A DNA stretch of 36,479 nucleotides from JBEICQ01 sp046297395. Its GTDB lineage: Bacteria; Bacteroidota; Bacteroidia; UBA4408. Shown in pieces: positions 8,158 through 16,518 of the stretch (position 1 is its first letter; each line of letters begins with the position of its first letter). Under the pieces are notes generated by a model. The model was not told where the DNA came from, made no database searches, and saw only the letters and a program-made list of their open reading frames with translations. The stretch covers positions 1 through 36,479 of the forward strand of contig JBKCNM010000052.1 of NCBI GenBank assembly GCA_046297395.1. Reading direction: 5' to 3'. The position numbers were made by a program, and so were the translations under genes.

Positions 8158-8674
8158 GTGTTTTCATCAATTGCAGAAGCATGCGCTTTCCGTTTTGTAT
8201 ATGGCTTTTTACCTTTCCGATTTCCCATCCTTGGCTTTGAGCAATGCCTGCATAACTCAATCCTTCAAGAAAGAACATACGCAGAGAAGTTTGTTGTTCA
8301 GTTGTTAATTGATGCATGAATGTTTCCATTTTCTGAAGAAGTAATTCAAGTTGATCTTCCTCAAAAGGATGCACCGAAAGGCTTAATTCCACATCCTCAG
8401 TTAAAATTTTTTTTTCCTTCTCTTTTCTTAATTGCATGAGGCAATGGTTCCTGGTGAACACATACAACCAGGGGCGGAAGCTATCTATCTTTTGTGCGCA
8501 GATGTTTTGCCATAGCTTGGTGAAGACTTCCATACAGGCATCTTGGCTGCTTTCTTTCTCTTTCAGATACTTTATGCAAATACTTGCCACGAATTGCCTG
8601 TGCTGCTTAAAAAGATTGTCAAAGGCCTTGCCCGAGCCCTTGCAAAACGCCTCTATGAGTGTACTATCTTCCAA
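8150..8674 (-). CDS. ECF-family RNA polymerase sigma factor
   Basis: This is an alternative sigma factor of the extracytoplasmic-function type, 174 residues. Region 2 is seen at residues ~8-75 (AFDNLFKQHRQFVASICIKY, then QDACMEVFTKLWQNI and FRPWLYVFTRNHCLMQLRKE). Region 4 is a helix-turn-helix near 130-170 (LTTEQQTSLRMFFLEGLSYA, GIAQSQGWEIGKVKSHIQNG). An in-frame TAA sits immediately before the TTG at 8674, so translation starts there or later. It overlaps the anti-sigma gene, a standard arrangement for a sigma/anti-sigma pair whose signal crosses the inner membrane. The set of controlled genes cannot be seen. Confidence 0.9.
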   Translation of the reverse strand: MEDSTLIEAFCKGSGKAFDNLFKQHRQFVASICIKYLKEKESSQDACMEVFTKLWQNICAQKIDSFRPWLYVFTRNHCLMQLRKEKEKKILTEDVELSLSVHPFEEDQLELLLQKMETFMHQLTTEQQTSLRMFFLEGLSYAGIAQSQGWEIGKVKSHIQNGKRMLLQLMKTHA

Positions 8675-8774
8675 TTATTTTGCCTGAACATGAGCAAGTT
8701 AGTTTTTTTTCATGAATTTCGTGTGGAATTTCAGCTAGGGTAGCATCCTTAAGGAAACACCAAAAACAAAGCGT

Positions 8775-10415
8775 ATGAAACGGAATCTTTTTTTAATCTG
8801 TCTGTGTGCAACACAGATTTTGATGGCACAATCCAAAGGGATCAGGGTAACACCAGAAAAAGCCATCGTTTATTTGAATGGGGCTCAACTCTACTACAAC
8901 CAGTCCATCAATTTCAGGGAAGGAACACAGGAGTTCATTTTTGAAGGTGTGGCAGCGGGGCTCGATCCCATGTCCATCAATACCTCAGGAAAAGGAAATT
9001 TTACCATTCTGGAATCAAGGTTTCAGGTTGTTTATCCTGACCAGGATGCCCTGCAAAAAATACCCGGAAAGTATGCCGGAAAAATAAAAGCATTGAAAGA
9101 TTCTCTTGAAGAAGTTGGCTATCTGCTTACTGCTTTGCATGACAAAAAACTTGTTCTGGAATCTGAGAAAATACTGTTGAGCGGTCATCGGATTATCAAA
9201 GGCGAAACACGCAAGGATTCTCTGAGTTTGCTTAGAGACGCCATGCAGTATTACCGCGACCGCATGTACAACATCAATGCAGAACTGCTTAAAACTGCTA
9301 AGGAAAACACAAGCATACAGCGCAACAAAGAGCGCATGAGCCTGAGGCTTGCTGAGTTACAAAGACTGGAAAACGAGGTGGGTGGAAACCAGGGAGAACA
9401 AGTATTGAAACCCATGCACCAGGTTATTGTTACCATTCATGCAGAAACTGCAGGAGCCGGAAGCATGCAATTTGATTATTATGTACAGGGCGCTTTTTGG
9501 GAACCTATTTACGATGTAAAAGCCAATGCCGGGGAAGGAAAAGTAAATATTCAGATGAATGCAAATATCACTCAGAATACCGGATTGGATTGGAAGCAAA
9601 TCAAACTCACTTTGTCAACAGGTAATCCTGGGATTGGTCAGACAAAACCCGTCATCGGTTCATATGTACTCGATTTTCTGAGACCGATGTATGAAAGCAA
9701 AAGACTCCGTACAGATGCAGGTGATATTCCACAGGCGATGACAGCTGAAACACTGGATAGGACGATGCTTACAAGCAACAGCAACTTCAATCCTGTGGCT
9801 GTAAATGAGGGTGCGAATAATGTGGAATATGACATACAAACCCCTGCGAATATTGCTTCGGATAATAAACCGCATTTGGTGAACATTCGACAAAACCAAC
9901 TTGCGGCTGAATACCGTTATTTTGGAATTCCTTTGAGCGATCAGGATGCCTTTTTAACTGCTCGTATTACCCAATGGGAAGACCTGAATCTTTTGCCCGG
10001 AAACGCACGACTGTATGTAGATGGTTCGTATGGCGGTACTGCCTACATCAATCCACAGGAAACAGAAGACACACTAAGCCTGGATTTGGGAAGAGACAAG
10101 AGCATCGTCGTAAAAAGGAAAAAATTCAGCAAGACACGCAAAACACTTACAGGTTCTAAAATTGTAACAGTAACCTGTGAGATACAGGTGAGGAATACAA
10201 AGAACGGACCCATTGTTTTTGATCTTTTCGATAGAGTTCCACTCTCATCAAACAAAGAAATTGAGGTTAAAACGCTTGAAAAGTCAGGTGGCAATTTAGA
10301 GGAATCCACGGGCATTATAAACTGGAAGCTAAACATCAAGCCCAAAGAAACTGCAAGCATCAAACTGGTTTATGAAGTGAAGTATCCCTCCGGGAAAAAC
10401 ATTCCCACACCCTGA
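8775..10415 (+). CDS. DUF4139 / mucoidy inhibitor MuiA-like secreted protein
   Basis: This is a predicted exported protein of 546 residues with a signal peptide (MKRNLFLICLCATQILMAQS). The N-terminal DUF4140-type domain contains VTPEKAIVYLNGAQLYYNQS and GTQEFIFEGVAAGLDPMSIN. A coiled-coil segment follows, about residues 95-210, rich in K, L and E. The C-terminal DUF4139 beta domain shows YYVQGAFWEPIYDVKANAG, LDWKQIKLTLSTGNP, RYFGIPLSDQDAFLTARITQ and ends with LVYEVKYPSGK. The family is named after a locus linked to mucoidy, but its molecular role is unknown. It is transcribed divergently from the sigma operon, and its stop codon directly abuts that of the convergent barrel gene. Confidence 0.88.
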   Translation: MKRNLFLICLCATQILMAQSKGIRVTPEKAIVYLNGAQLYYNQSINFREGTQEFIFEGVAAGLDPMSINTSGKGNFTILESRFQVVYPDQDALQKIPGKYAGKIKALKDSLEEVGYLLTALHDKKLVLESEKILLSGHRIIKGETRKDSLSLLRDAMQYYRDRMYNINAELLKTAKENTSIQRNKERMSLRLAELQRLENEVGGNQGEQVLKPMHQVIVTIHAETAGAGSMQFDYYVQGAFWEPIYDVKANAGEGKVNIQMNANITQNTGLDWKQIKLTLSTGNPGIGQTKPVIGSYVLDFLRPMYESKRLRTDAGDIPQAMTAETLDRTMLTSNSNFNPVAVNEGANNVEYDIQTPANIASDNKPHLVNIRQNQLAAEYRYFGIPLSDQDAFLTARITQWEDLNLLPGNARLYVDGSYGGTAYINPQETEDTLSLDLGRDKSIVVKRKKFSKTRKTLTGSKIVTVTCEIQVRNTKNGPIVFDLFDRVPLSSNKEIEVKTLEKSGGNLEESTGIINWKLNIKPKETASIKLVYEVKYPSGKNIPTP

Positions 10416-12032
10416 TTAGAAATCAGTGTAGGTATTAAACAGTGCGGTGCGCAGTCCGATTGAAAAAATAGTTTCGCTATTGCGCACCCCACTTTCATTT
10501 GTTGTATAAACAAAGTGCGATAAAAAAAACTGAAGGTTAAAGGACGGATTAATCACATACCCTACCTCAAACAAGGCAGTTGTGGTGCGTACTTTTTTAC
10601 CATTGAGAAATTCGGTTGAATGGCGTGAAGAAGAAATGTCAGAGAAAAGCACATTGCTTCCCGATAAATAACCTGTAGAATCTCTTCCTGACAGCAGCCC
10701 GGTGAATTTACACTGTGCAAAAATATTTCCATAGTGATAGGTTAAAACAAGAAGCCTCTCCCGGAAATTTGCACCGGCGGGATGGGCAAGCGATTGGTTG
10801 TAATGCACATAATTTTGTTGATGGTTTGCCGTGGTATATGTGTATGCACTTACATGGTTCTCCTCAATGTTCAGTACACATCCTTTCAATCCAAACAACC
10901 TGAAAATTTTCAGTCCCGCCTGCCATCCATTTTTACTGAATGAAAGCGTATTTTTTTGCTTATACTCATCCAACAGTACCTGTCCGTAAAGCAGGTATTT
11001 TTTCTTTATCCGATAATTCAGATTCAATCCTGCCAGCGCATTGTTTGTTCCATCGAGTCCATAGGCCAATGCATTGAAAAAAGGCAAGGGATTGAGTATT
11101 GAAAAGTTAAAAAATGGATTTGCAGGTGAGCTTGCTCTCCAGATGATTCCATTGAACAAACCAATTTCCATGTTGTCGTTTGGTTTGAAAGTAAGGTATT
11201 GAAAGGAGGCTGTTTTTTTTCGGAAAGTAGGTTCGCTGTTGATGTTTGTAACTATTCTGCCTCCATAAATATTCATCAAGCTTGCCGTAACAATTTCATA
11301 TCTGAAAAACTTGGATTGAAAGCTTGTTTTGATAAACGGATAGTTAAAAGCATTATCGGAGAGCAGCAATGAACGATATCCGTTGCCAATGAATTGTTTG
11401 CCGTGTCCGGCCTGAATGACCAAAGCTGAAACAGGTTGCCAGGCAATGCTTCCGGAGGACATAGCAAAATCGAATCCGGTATCTTTAAACGGCTTGGTTC
11501 GGCCATTGCCGGGATAAACCTGGCTTGATTTGATATAAGTAGTTAGATACTTGGGGGCAAAAACCTGATTCTCCATAAACTGGCTTTCGAAGGAAAATTT
11601 TTTGCCTATGTTCCCATAAAGCCAGAATCCACGGGTATTGGTTTGAACCTTGTTCTTTTCTGAGAAATTACCTTGAAAAACAATTAACGGATTGATGGCA
11701 AGGTGATAGTCGGAAGAAGAAATGTCTATCAGGTTTTTTCTGAAAAGATGCCTTTCAAAAAGATTGTCTGTTGTATCAAAAAAACTGAAATATCGGAGTG
11801 AGTCCTTGTAAGCATTAAAATCTACAACAGATCTTACCAAGGGCTTTGAAGAGAGACCCCACATTCCATTCCGAGATTTGATGTGGTACTCTTCATGTCT
11901 AACATGTGAGAAAAACTCATAAGGCTGCATCACAGGCTGAGCAGCTAAATTCTTGTCGAGAAAAAAGCAAAGTAAAACAAGTAAACAACAAATCTTATAG
12001 AGACTTTTCAATCTAAAAATATGCCTTGTCAT
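10416..12032 (-). CDS. Outer-membrane beta-barrel protein, Wzi/RemB-like
   Basis: This 538-residue protein has a signal peptide (near residues 13-31, SLYKICCLLVLLCFFLDKNL, then AAQP). A long alternation of aromatic and polar residues follows, as in outer-membrane barrels, and it ends in an aromatic residue (TYTDF), as barrels usually do. The segment GHGKQFIGNGYRSLLLSDNA followed by FNYPFIK resembles RemB-type gliding proteins and the capsule assembly protein Wzi of Bacteroidota. Such proteins contribute to surface polysaccharide attachment or adhesin display. It starts at the ATG at 12032, overlapping the 3' end of the GDP-fucose synthase gene by 20 bases, so the two are likely co-expressed. 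That context supports a polysaccharide-related role. The choice between Wzi and RemB is not settled by eye. Confidence 0.7.
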   Translation of the reverse strand: MTRHIFRLKSLYKICCLLVLLCFFLDKNLAAQPVMQPYEFFSHVRHEEYHIKSRNGMWGLSSKPLVRSVVDFNAYKDSLRYFSFFDTTDNLFERHLFRKNLIDISSSDYHLAINPLIVFQGNFSEKNKVQTNTRGFWLYGNIGKKFSFESQFMENQVFAPKYLTTYIKSSQVYPGNGRTKPFKDTGFDFAMSSGSIAWQPVSALVIQAGHGKQFIGNGYRSLLLSDNAFNYPFIKTSFQSKFFRYEIVTASLMNIYGGRIVTNINSEPTFRKKTASFQYLTFKPNDNMEIGLFNGIIWRASSPANPFFNFSILNPLPFFNALAYGLDGTNNALAGLNLNYRIKKKYLLYGQVLLDEYKQKNTLSFSKNGWQAGLKIFRLFGLKGCVLNIEENHVSAYTYTTANHQQNYVHYNQSLAHPAGANFRERLLVLTYHYGNIFAQCKFTGLLSGRDSTGYLSGSNVLFSDISSSRHSTEFLNGKKVRTTTALFEVGYVINPSFNLQFFLSHFVYTTNESGVRNSETIFSIGLRTALFNTYTDF

Positions 12033-12945
12033 TTATTTCCCTGTATACACGGGTGATTCCCTCATGCAGTGAAATGCGGTGTGACCATCCCATGGCATTG
12101 ATCCTCGAAACATCCATCAGTTTCCTTGGAGTGCCATCGGGTTTGGATGTATTAAAAACAATTTCACCCTTGAATCCCGTCACTTCTTTAACAAGATAGG
12201 CAAGATCTGCAATACTGATATCTGTACCGCTTCCTACATTTACAAAAAGTTCATCGTTGTAATTTTCCATCAGAAAGTAACAAGCTTCTGCAAGATCATC
12301 AACATGTAAAAATTCTCTGAGGGGTTTTCCTGTTCCCCATACTTCTACCTCTGTTAATCCCAGGTTTTTTGCAGTATGAAATTTACGGAGCAAGGCGGGT
12401 AATACATGTGAGTTGTTCAGGTCATAATTGTCGTTTGGACCATACAAATTGGTTGGCATGGCCGAGATAAAATTACAACCATACTGCCTCCGGTATGATT
12501 CGCAAAGTTTGATTCCGGCTATTTTGGCAATGGCGTAAGGTTCGTTTGTTTGCTCGAGTCCGGAGCTAAGCAAATATTCTTCTTTCAAAGGCTGAGGAGC
12601 CATTTTGGGATAAATACAAGAAGAGCCCAGAAACAATAATTTCTTCACGCCATGCTTAAACGAGGAATGAATCACATTGCATTCGATCATCAGGTTGAGG
12701 TACAAAAAATCTGCCCTGTACACATTGTTGGCCTGTATGCCGCCTACCTTTGCTGCTGCTAAAAAAACATAATCAGGTTTTTCGTTTTCAAAAAAACGAT
12801 CTACAGCATCCTGATTTGTTAAGTCAAGTTCTGATGATGTTCGCATCAACAAATTAGAGAATCCTTTTGACTGAAGGAAGCGGACAATGGCTGAGCCTAC
12901 CATGCCTCTGTGTCCGGCAATGAAAATTTTATCTGTAGCTTTCAA
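12013..12945 (-). CDS. fcl: GDP-L-fucose synthase
   Basis: This NADPH-dependent epimerase/reductase converts GDP-4-keto-6-deoxy-mannose to GDP-L-fucose, a donor for surface glycans. The N-terminal Rossmann motif IFIAGHRGMVGSA binds the cofactor. The catalytic set is visible in LFLGSSCIYPKMAPQPLKEE and in YAIAK (the YxxxK pair). AMPTNLYGPNDNYD and HVDDLAEACYFLMENY are family-typical. The frame extends to a TTG at 12966, but that codon lies inside a consensus -7 element (12964-12971). A second TTG at 12945 gives MKATDKIFIAGHRG and a normal length of 310 residues, so I use it. No gmd gene (GDP-mannose dehydratase) is nearby, so the substrate must come from elsewhere. Confidence 0.93.
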   Translation of the reverse strand: MKATDKIFIAGHRGMVGSAIVRFLQSKGFSNLLMRTSSELDLTNQDAVDRFFENEKPDYVFLAAAKVGGIQANNVYRADFLYLNLMIECNVIHSSFKHGVKKLLFLGSSCIYPKMAPQPLKEEYLLSSGLEQTNEPYAIAKIAGIKLCESYRRQYGCNFISAMPTNLYGPNDNYDLNNSHVLPALLRKFHTAKNLGLTEVEVWGTGKPLREFLHVDDLAEACYFLMENYNDELFVNVGSGTDISIADLAYLVKEVTGFKGEIVFNTSKPDGTPRKLMDVSRINAMGWSHRISLHEGITRVYREINDKAYF

Positions 12946-12963
12946 AACAAGTATGATGGCTCT

Positions 12964-12971
12964 CAAAGGTA
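12964..12971 (-). promoter_or_regulatory. Candidate -7 element upstream of fcl
   Basis: On the minus strand this reads TACCTTTG, a full match to TAnnTTTG, 18 bases before the chosen TTG start. No matching TTTG is found 19 bases upstream. Its position argues against translation starting at 12966. Confidence 0.48.
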
Positions 12972-12985
12972 AACCTTTTTATTGA

Positions 12986-13016
12986 TTTGCTATCGCTTTC
13001 ATATTGCTTACTTTTA
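12986..13016 (+). promoter_or_regulatory. Candidate promoter for the 13029 gene set
   Basis: TTTG at 12986-12989, a 19-base spacer, and TACTTTTA at 13009-13016 (one mismatch to TAnnTTTG) fit the Bacteroidota promoter. It points towards the T9SS cargo gene, pth and tatD, and lies back to back with the fcl -7 element. Confidence 0.58.
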
Positions 13017-13028
13017 CATCGTTGAATC

Positions 13029-13895
13029 ATGAAAGCAAACCTATTTGAGCTCTTCCTTTACCCAATGATTCTGCTTACCCTTTGCAGCAAGGCACAACCG
13101 GGCATTACCTTCGATTTTGAAAACTGGAATACAAATCAATCGCTTCCCGGCTGGACATTATCCCCCTTCGGTGCAGAAAAAACTGATACAGCTTTTTTAG
13201 GAAATCATGCCATACGGGTATGGAATTGGTATTATTACAGCAAGGGCTACTTTTATAATGATACCGATAATAATTATTTGCCCGTTTCAAACAGTTTTCC
13301 TTTTCATCGCGGACAAGCCATCACATTTGCTCCTGTATCTGTATCGGGCTACTACCGGTATCTTGCAGGCGACAACAATGGAAGCAACGACTCGGCATGG
13401 ATAAGAATTACGCTTACAAAGTTTAATTCCCAAACCATGCAAAGCGACAGCATAGGCTCCGGAATCATTAAGCTGGGATTTTCTTCGCAGTATATTCCTT
13501 TTCAGTTTCCCATCAATTACTATTCTCAGGACATCCCCGATACCTTTCTGCTTTCGGTTGTGTCAAGCTCGAATGGATTTTGCAATACGGCAGGCACCGG
13601 AGAGTGCCTTTACCTCTCGGTTGATCATCTTTCGCTATCTACACAAACCGGTATAAAATTGCCCATAGAAAGAACCGGAATTTCAATGCTTGATTCCCAT
13701 ACACTATCCATTCAAGAAAGGCCCGGCAGTCTATTGAAAATATATGATGTTTCAGGAAGAATCTGGCGGCAGGAATACCTGTCAGGAAACATACAAACAA
13801 TAAATATCTGCGACCTGAATCCGGGTATTTATTTTGCCACTTTGTTGCATGCTCAAAAAACCAAAACATTTACTTTCAGCATAAGCAAACCTTAA
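13029..13895 (+). CDS. Secreted protein with type A T9SS sorting domain
   Basis: This is an exported protein of 288 residues. A signal peptide (residues ~1-22, LFLYPMILLTLCSKAQ) is followed by an aromatic-rich beta domain of ~190 residues beginning ITFDFENWNTNQSLPGWTLS. This looks like the jelly-roll modules seen in extracellular Bacteroidota proteins that bind glycans, but I cannot name the family. The last ~70 residues (LLKIYDVSGRIWRQEYLSG, INICDLNPGIYFATLLHAQK) form the classic type A sorting signal, which is removed after export by the type IX system. Four bases separate its stop from pth, so an exported protein and a housekeeping enzyme appear to share a transcript. Confidence 0.78.
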   Translation: MKANLFELFLYPMILLTLCSKAQPGITFDFENWNTNQSLPGWTLSPFGAEKTDTAFLGNHAIRVWNWYYYSKGYFYNDTDNNYLPVSNSFPFHRGQAITFAPVSVSGYYRYLAGDNNGSNDSAWIRITLTKFNSQTMQSDSIGSGIIKLGFSSQYIPFQFPINYYSQDIPDTFLLSVVSSSNGFCNTAGTGECLYLSVDHLSLSTQTGIKLPIERTGISMLDSHTLSIQERPGSLLKIYDVSGRIWRQEYLSGNIQTINICDLNPGIYFATLLHAQKTKTFTFSISKP

Positions 13896-13899
13896 TTTC

Positions 13900-14466
13900 A
13901 TGCAGCATTTTTTAATTGCAGGCCTCGGTAATCCTGAACAACAATACACTGGTACCCGTCATAACATAGGATTTGATGTGATAGATGCGCTTTCTGCAAA
14001 ACTGGAATCACCGTTTGAAAAAACAAAACTGGGATGGATTGCTGATGGCAGGCATAAAGGAAAAAAAATTACCCTGCTCAAACCCGACACCTATATGAAT
14101 CTGAGCGGGAAGGCTATTTCCTATTATATGCAGTTATATAAGATGCCTACGGAGCAAATCCTGGTGATTACCGATGACCTTGCCTTGCCATTCGGAACCA
14201 TTAGGATAAAACCCAAGGGGAGTGATGGCGGGCACAATGGTTTACATAGTATTATTGAGCATCTCGGGCACAACAATTTTGCAAGGCTTAGATTTGGGAT
14301 AGGAAGCAATTTTGCAAAAGGCAGGCAGGTTGATTATGTACTCGGAAAATGGGATGCCGAAGAAAACAAACTTTTGCCCGAGCGCATCTCTCTGTGTTGC
14401 GAAGCCATCCTCGCATTTGCTCTTAGTGGAATCTCATTCAGCATGACTGCATTTAACGGAAAATGA
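13900..14466 (+). CDS. pth: Peptidyl-tRNA hydrolase
   Basis: Pth releases peptides from tRNAs that drop off the ribosome, recycling the tRNA. At 188 residues it has the normal length. The family motifs are all present: GLGNPEQQYTGTRHNIGFDV with the catalytic His and conserved Asn, KPDTYMNLSGKA, ITDDLALPFGTIRIKPKGS and GGHNGLHSI with its conserved Asn. It starts with the ATG at 13900. Its stop codon overlaps the start of the TatD-family gene (ATGA at 14463-14466), so the two are translationally coupled. Confidence 0.96.
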   Translation: MQHFLIAGLGNPEQQYTGTRHNIGFDVIDALSAKLESPFEKTKLGWIADGRHKGKKITLLKPDTYMNLSGKAISYYMQLYKMPTEQILVITDDLALPFGTIRIKPKGSDGGHNGLHSIIEHLGHNNFARLRFGIGSNFAKGRQVDYVLGKWDAEENKLLPERISLCCEAILAFALSGISFSMTAFNGK

Positions 14467-15254
14467 TGTTTTTTACCGATACACATACGCATCTTTATCA
14501 TGAATCTTTTATACCGCGCATAAGCGAGTTGCTGGAACATGCATCAGCAAAAGGCATACACAGGTTTGTACTTCCCAATATTGATGAAGAGTCCATTGAG
14601 GCAATGCTTGCTTTGCACACAATGCAGCCAAATAAAACAAGGTTGCTCATGGGGCTTCATCCTTGCTCTGTGAATGAAAATTACCAAAAATCACTTGAGG
14701 TCATTCAATCCTATTTGCATCATGATGGAGTAATTGGTGTAGGTGAAATTGGTTTGGATTTTTATTGGGACAAAACCTATATCAGGGAACAGGAGGATGC
14801 ATTAAAAATACAGCTTACATGGGCGCTTGAAAAAAACATGCCTGTTTCACTGCACTGCAGAAACTCGATTGACAGAACAATTGTGCTGCTCCGAGAGGTA
14901 CTGAAGGAGAATCCGCCGTCTCCCCATTTCACCGGTGTGTTTCATTGCTTCACAGGAAGTATCGAACAAGCCAAAAGCATTATTGATTTGGGATTTTACC
15001 TCGGTATAGGTGGCGTGGTAACATTTAAAAATGCTGGTGTTGCGGAAGTAATTAAACAAGTTTCCATGAATCATCTTGTGCTCGAAACAGATGCCCCTTA
15101 TCTGGCTCCTGTTCCTCACAGGGGAAAGCCTAACTTGCCAGAATACCTGTATGTGATTGCTGAAAAAATTGCTGAAATAAAAAACTGTTCCCTGCAAGAA
15201 GTATCAGAAAAAACCGAACAAAACGCTTCCCGTATATTTAATTTTGCTCAGTAA
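14463..15254 (+). CDS. TatD family metal-dependent hydrolase (DNase)
   Basis: TatD-family proteins are TIM-barrel metallohydrolases with 3'-5' exonuclease or DNase activity and roles in DNA repair and quality control. The 263-residue product shows the metal ligands in order: DTHTHLYHE (HxH), GVGEIGLDFYWDKT (Glu), SLHCRNS (His), GVFHCFTGS (His) and LETDAPYLAP (Asp), followed by HRGKPNLP. The start ATG at 14463 overlaps the pth stop; a second ATG at 14466 would give a protein one residue shorter. Its 3' end overlaps the convergent serine hydrolase gene by 17 bases. Confidence 0.92.
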   Translation: MMFFTDTHTHLYHESFIPRISELLEHASAKGIHRFVLPNIDEESIEAMLALHTMQPNKTRLLMGLHPCSVNENYQKSLEVIQSYLHHDGVIGVGEIGLDFYWDKTYIREQEDALKIQLTWALEKNMPVSLHCRNSIDRTIVLLREVLKENPPSPHFTGVFHCFTGSIEQAKSIIDLGFYLGIGGVVTFKNAGVAEVIKQVSMNHLVLETDAPYLAPVPHRGKPNLPEYLYVIAEKIAEIKNCSLQEVSEKTEQNASRIFNFAQ

Positions 15255-16422
15255 GTGAGATAGCTGCACGAATATATGTGTAAGCATCCACGGGATGATC
15301 GCCCAATTTGATTGGAGAGCGCTTGTGGCCGAGACGAACGATAACCAAGTTTTTCTGCGGGATACAAAAAATGTATTGTCCCAGTATGCCCCTTGCATAA
15401 AATACTTTGCTACCTCTGAATGAGAGCAACCAGGTATGGTAGCCATATAAGGGATTGGTGTTTTTACCACCATTCATTTTTGCAGGTCTTACGGCATCCT
15501 GCATATAGCTTGAATCAACAATCTGTTTCCCATAAAGTTTGCCACCATGCAGCATCAGCATCCCCAACTTTCCAAAATCTCTGGCATGAGAATTAAAACA
15601 ACAAAATGCCCGTGGATCTCCATTCGGATGATCTAAACTCCAGAAAGCATTTTTGGTGGCATGTATTGGAATCCATAATTTTTCGGAAGCATACAGGTTC
15701 AATCGCTTTTTTACCGCGGCTTCCAGCAAATAACAAAGCAGTTGTGTATTGCCACTTTGGTAATCAAAAGTTTCGCCGGGTGAGCCGGACAATTGATGCC
15801 CTTTCAGTGTATTTTTGAGATTGTTTCCATATAGAATTTCTGCAGCGAAACCAAAGGGATTCAAGTAATTCTCCTTGAAATTGATAGCCGAACTCATGGT
15901 TAACAAATCCCTAACCCGCACTTTTTTTCCGGCAGTTTCATCAAACCAAGGCAGGTATATACCTATCGGATCATCGAGGCTTTTAATGGCGCCATCACTG
16001 AGTGCACATCCTGTGAGAAGACCCACAATTGTTTTAGCCATAGAAAAACTGTTTGACAAGGAATCCGGTGCATATCCGTCATCATACGATTCATAAAGAA
16101 TACTATCGTTTTTAATAACAAGAAATGCTGTTGTGCCTAATTTGGCAGAGAGCGCGCGCACTTCTTCCGGTAATTGCTTTTTGTTGTAGAGCCTGTGTTT
16201 AGGAATGTCAAGCGGAGCTCTTGTTTCAATGATCGCCAGCGGATCTTTGTTGAATTGATGGATATCGGGACCCATACGCCCTTCAAACACAGTATAGCGC
16301 AATACCTGATAAACAAAATATTTACCTGAGATTATTGCATAGAGATTAAATACAACAAGGAAAATGCCGAGAACCCAAAGTATAAATTTATATGCGGGAT
16401 GCATTGAAAATAATCTTCTCAT
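15238..16422 (-). CDS. Membrane-anchored serine hydrolase (class C beta-lactamase-like fold)
   Basis: This is a penicillin-binding-protein/beta-lactamase-related serine hydrolase of 394 residues. An N-terminal hydrophobic segment (residues ~12-31, FILWVLGIFLVVFNLYAIIS) works as an anchor or uncleaved signal. The nucleophile motif SMAK (SxxK, Ser127 and Lys130) sits in SNSFSMAKTIVGLLTGCAL. The second motif appears as DYQSGNTQ (YxS). A KTG-like third motif is less clear; RLGHKRSP near residue 368 may replace it. Such proteins are mostly esterases, D-aminopeptidases or amidases rather than resistance enzymes. It stands alone and is convergent with tatD, overlapping it by 17 bases. The substrate is unknown. 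Confidence 0.85.
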   Translation of the reverse strand: MRRLFSMHPAYKFILWVLGIFLVVFNLYAIISGKYFVYQVLRYTVFEGRMGPDIHQFNKDPLAIIETRAPLDIPKHRLYNKKQLPEEVRALSAKLGTTAFLVIKNDSILYESYDDGYAPDSLSNSFSMAKTIVGLLTGCALSDGAIKSLDDPIGIYLPWFDETAGKKVRVRDLLTMSSAINFKENYLNPFGFAAEILYGNNLKNTLKGHQLSGSPGETFDYQSGNTQLLCYLLEAAVKKRLNLYASEKLWIPIHATKNAFWSLDHPNGDPRAFCCFNSHARDFGKLGMLMLHGGKLYGKQIVDSSYMQDAVRPAKMNGGKNTNPLYGYHTWLLSFRGSKVFYARGILGQYIFCIPQKNLVIVRLGHKRSPIKLGDHPVDAYTYIRAAISLTEQN

Positions 16423-16518
16423 TTCATATATTGAGTAAAAGCATCATCAGTGGAAAGGAAAACAAGCATGATGCATCTGAATCAAAGCTAAAGAAAAATC
16501 GGAAACATCAAGCATGAC

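Noticed and set aside
15238..16422. Reading the serine hydrolase as an antibiotic-resistance beta-lactamase
   Set aside because: Only the SxxK and a YxS motif fit, the KTG motif is unclear, and it has an N-terminal membrane anchor; a general serine hydrolase is the safer name.
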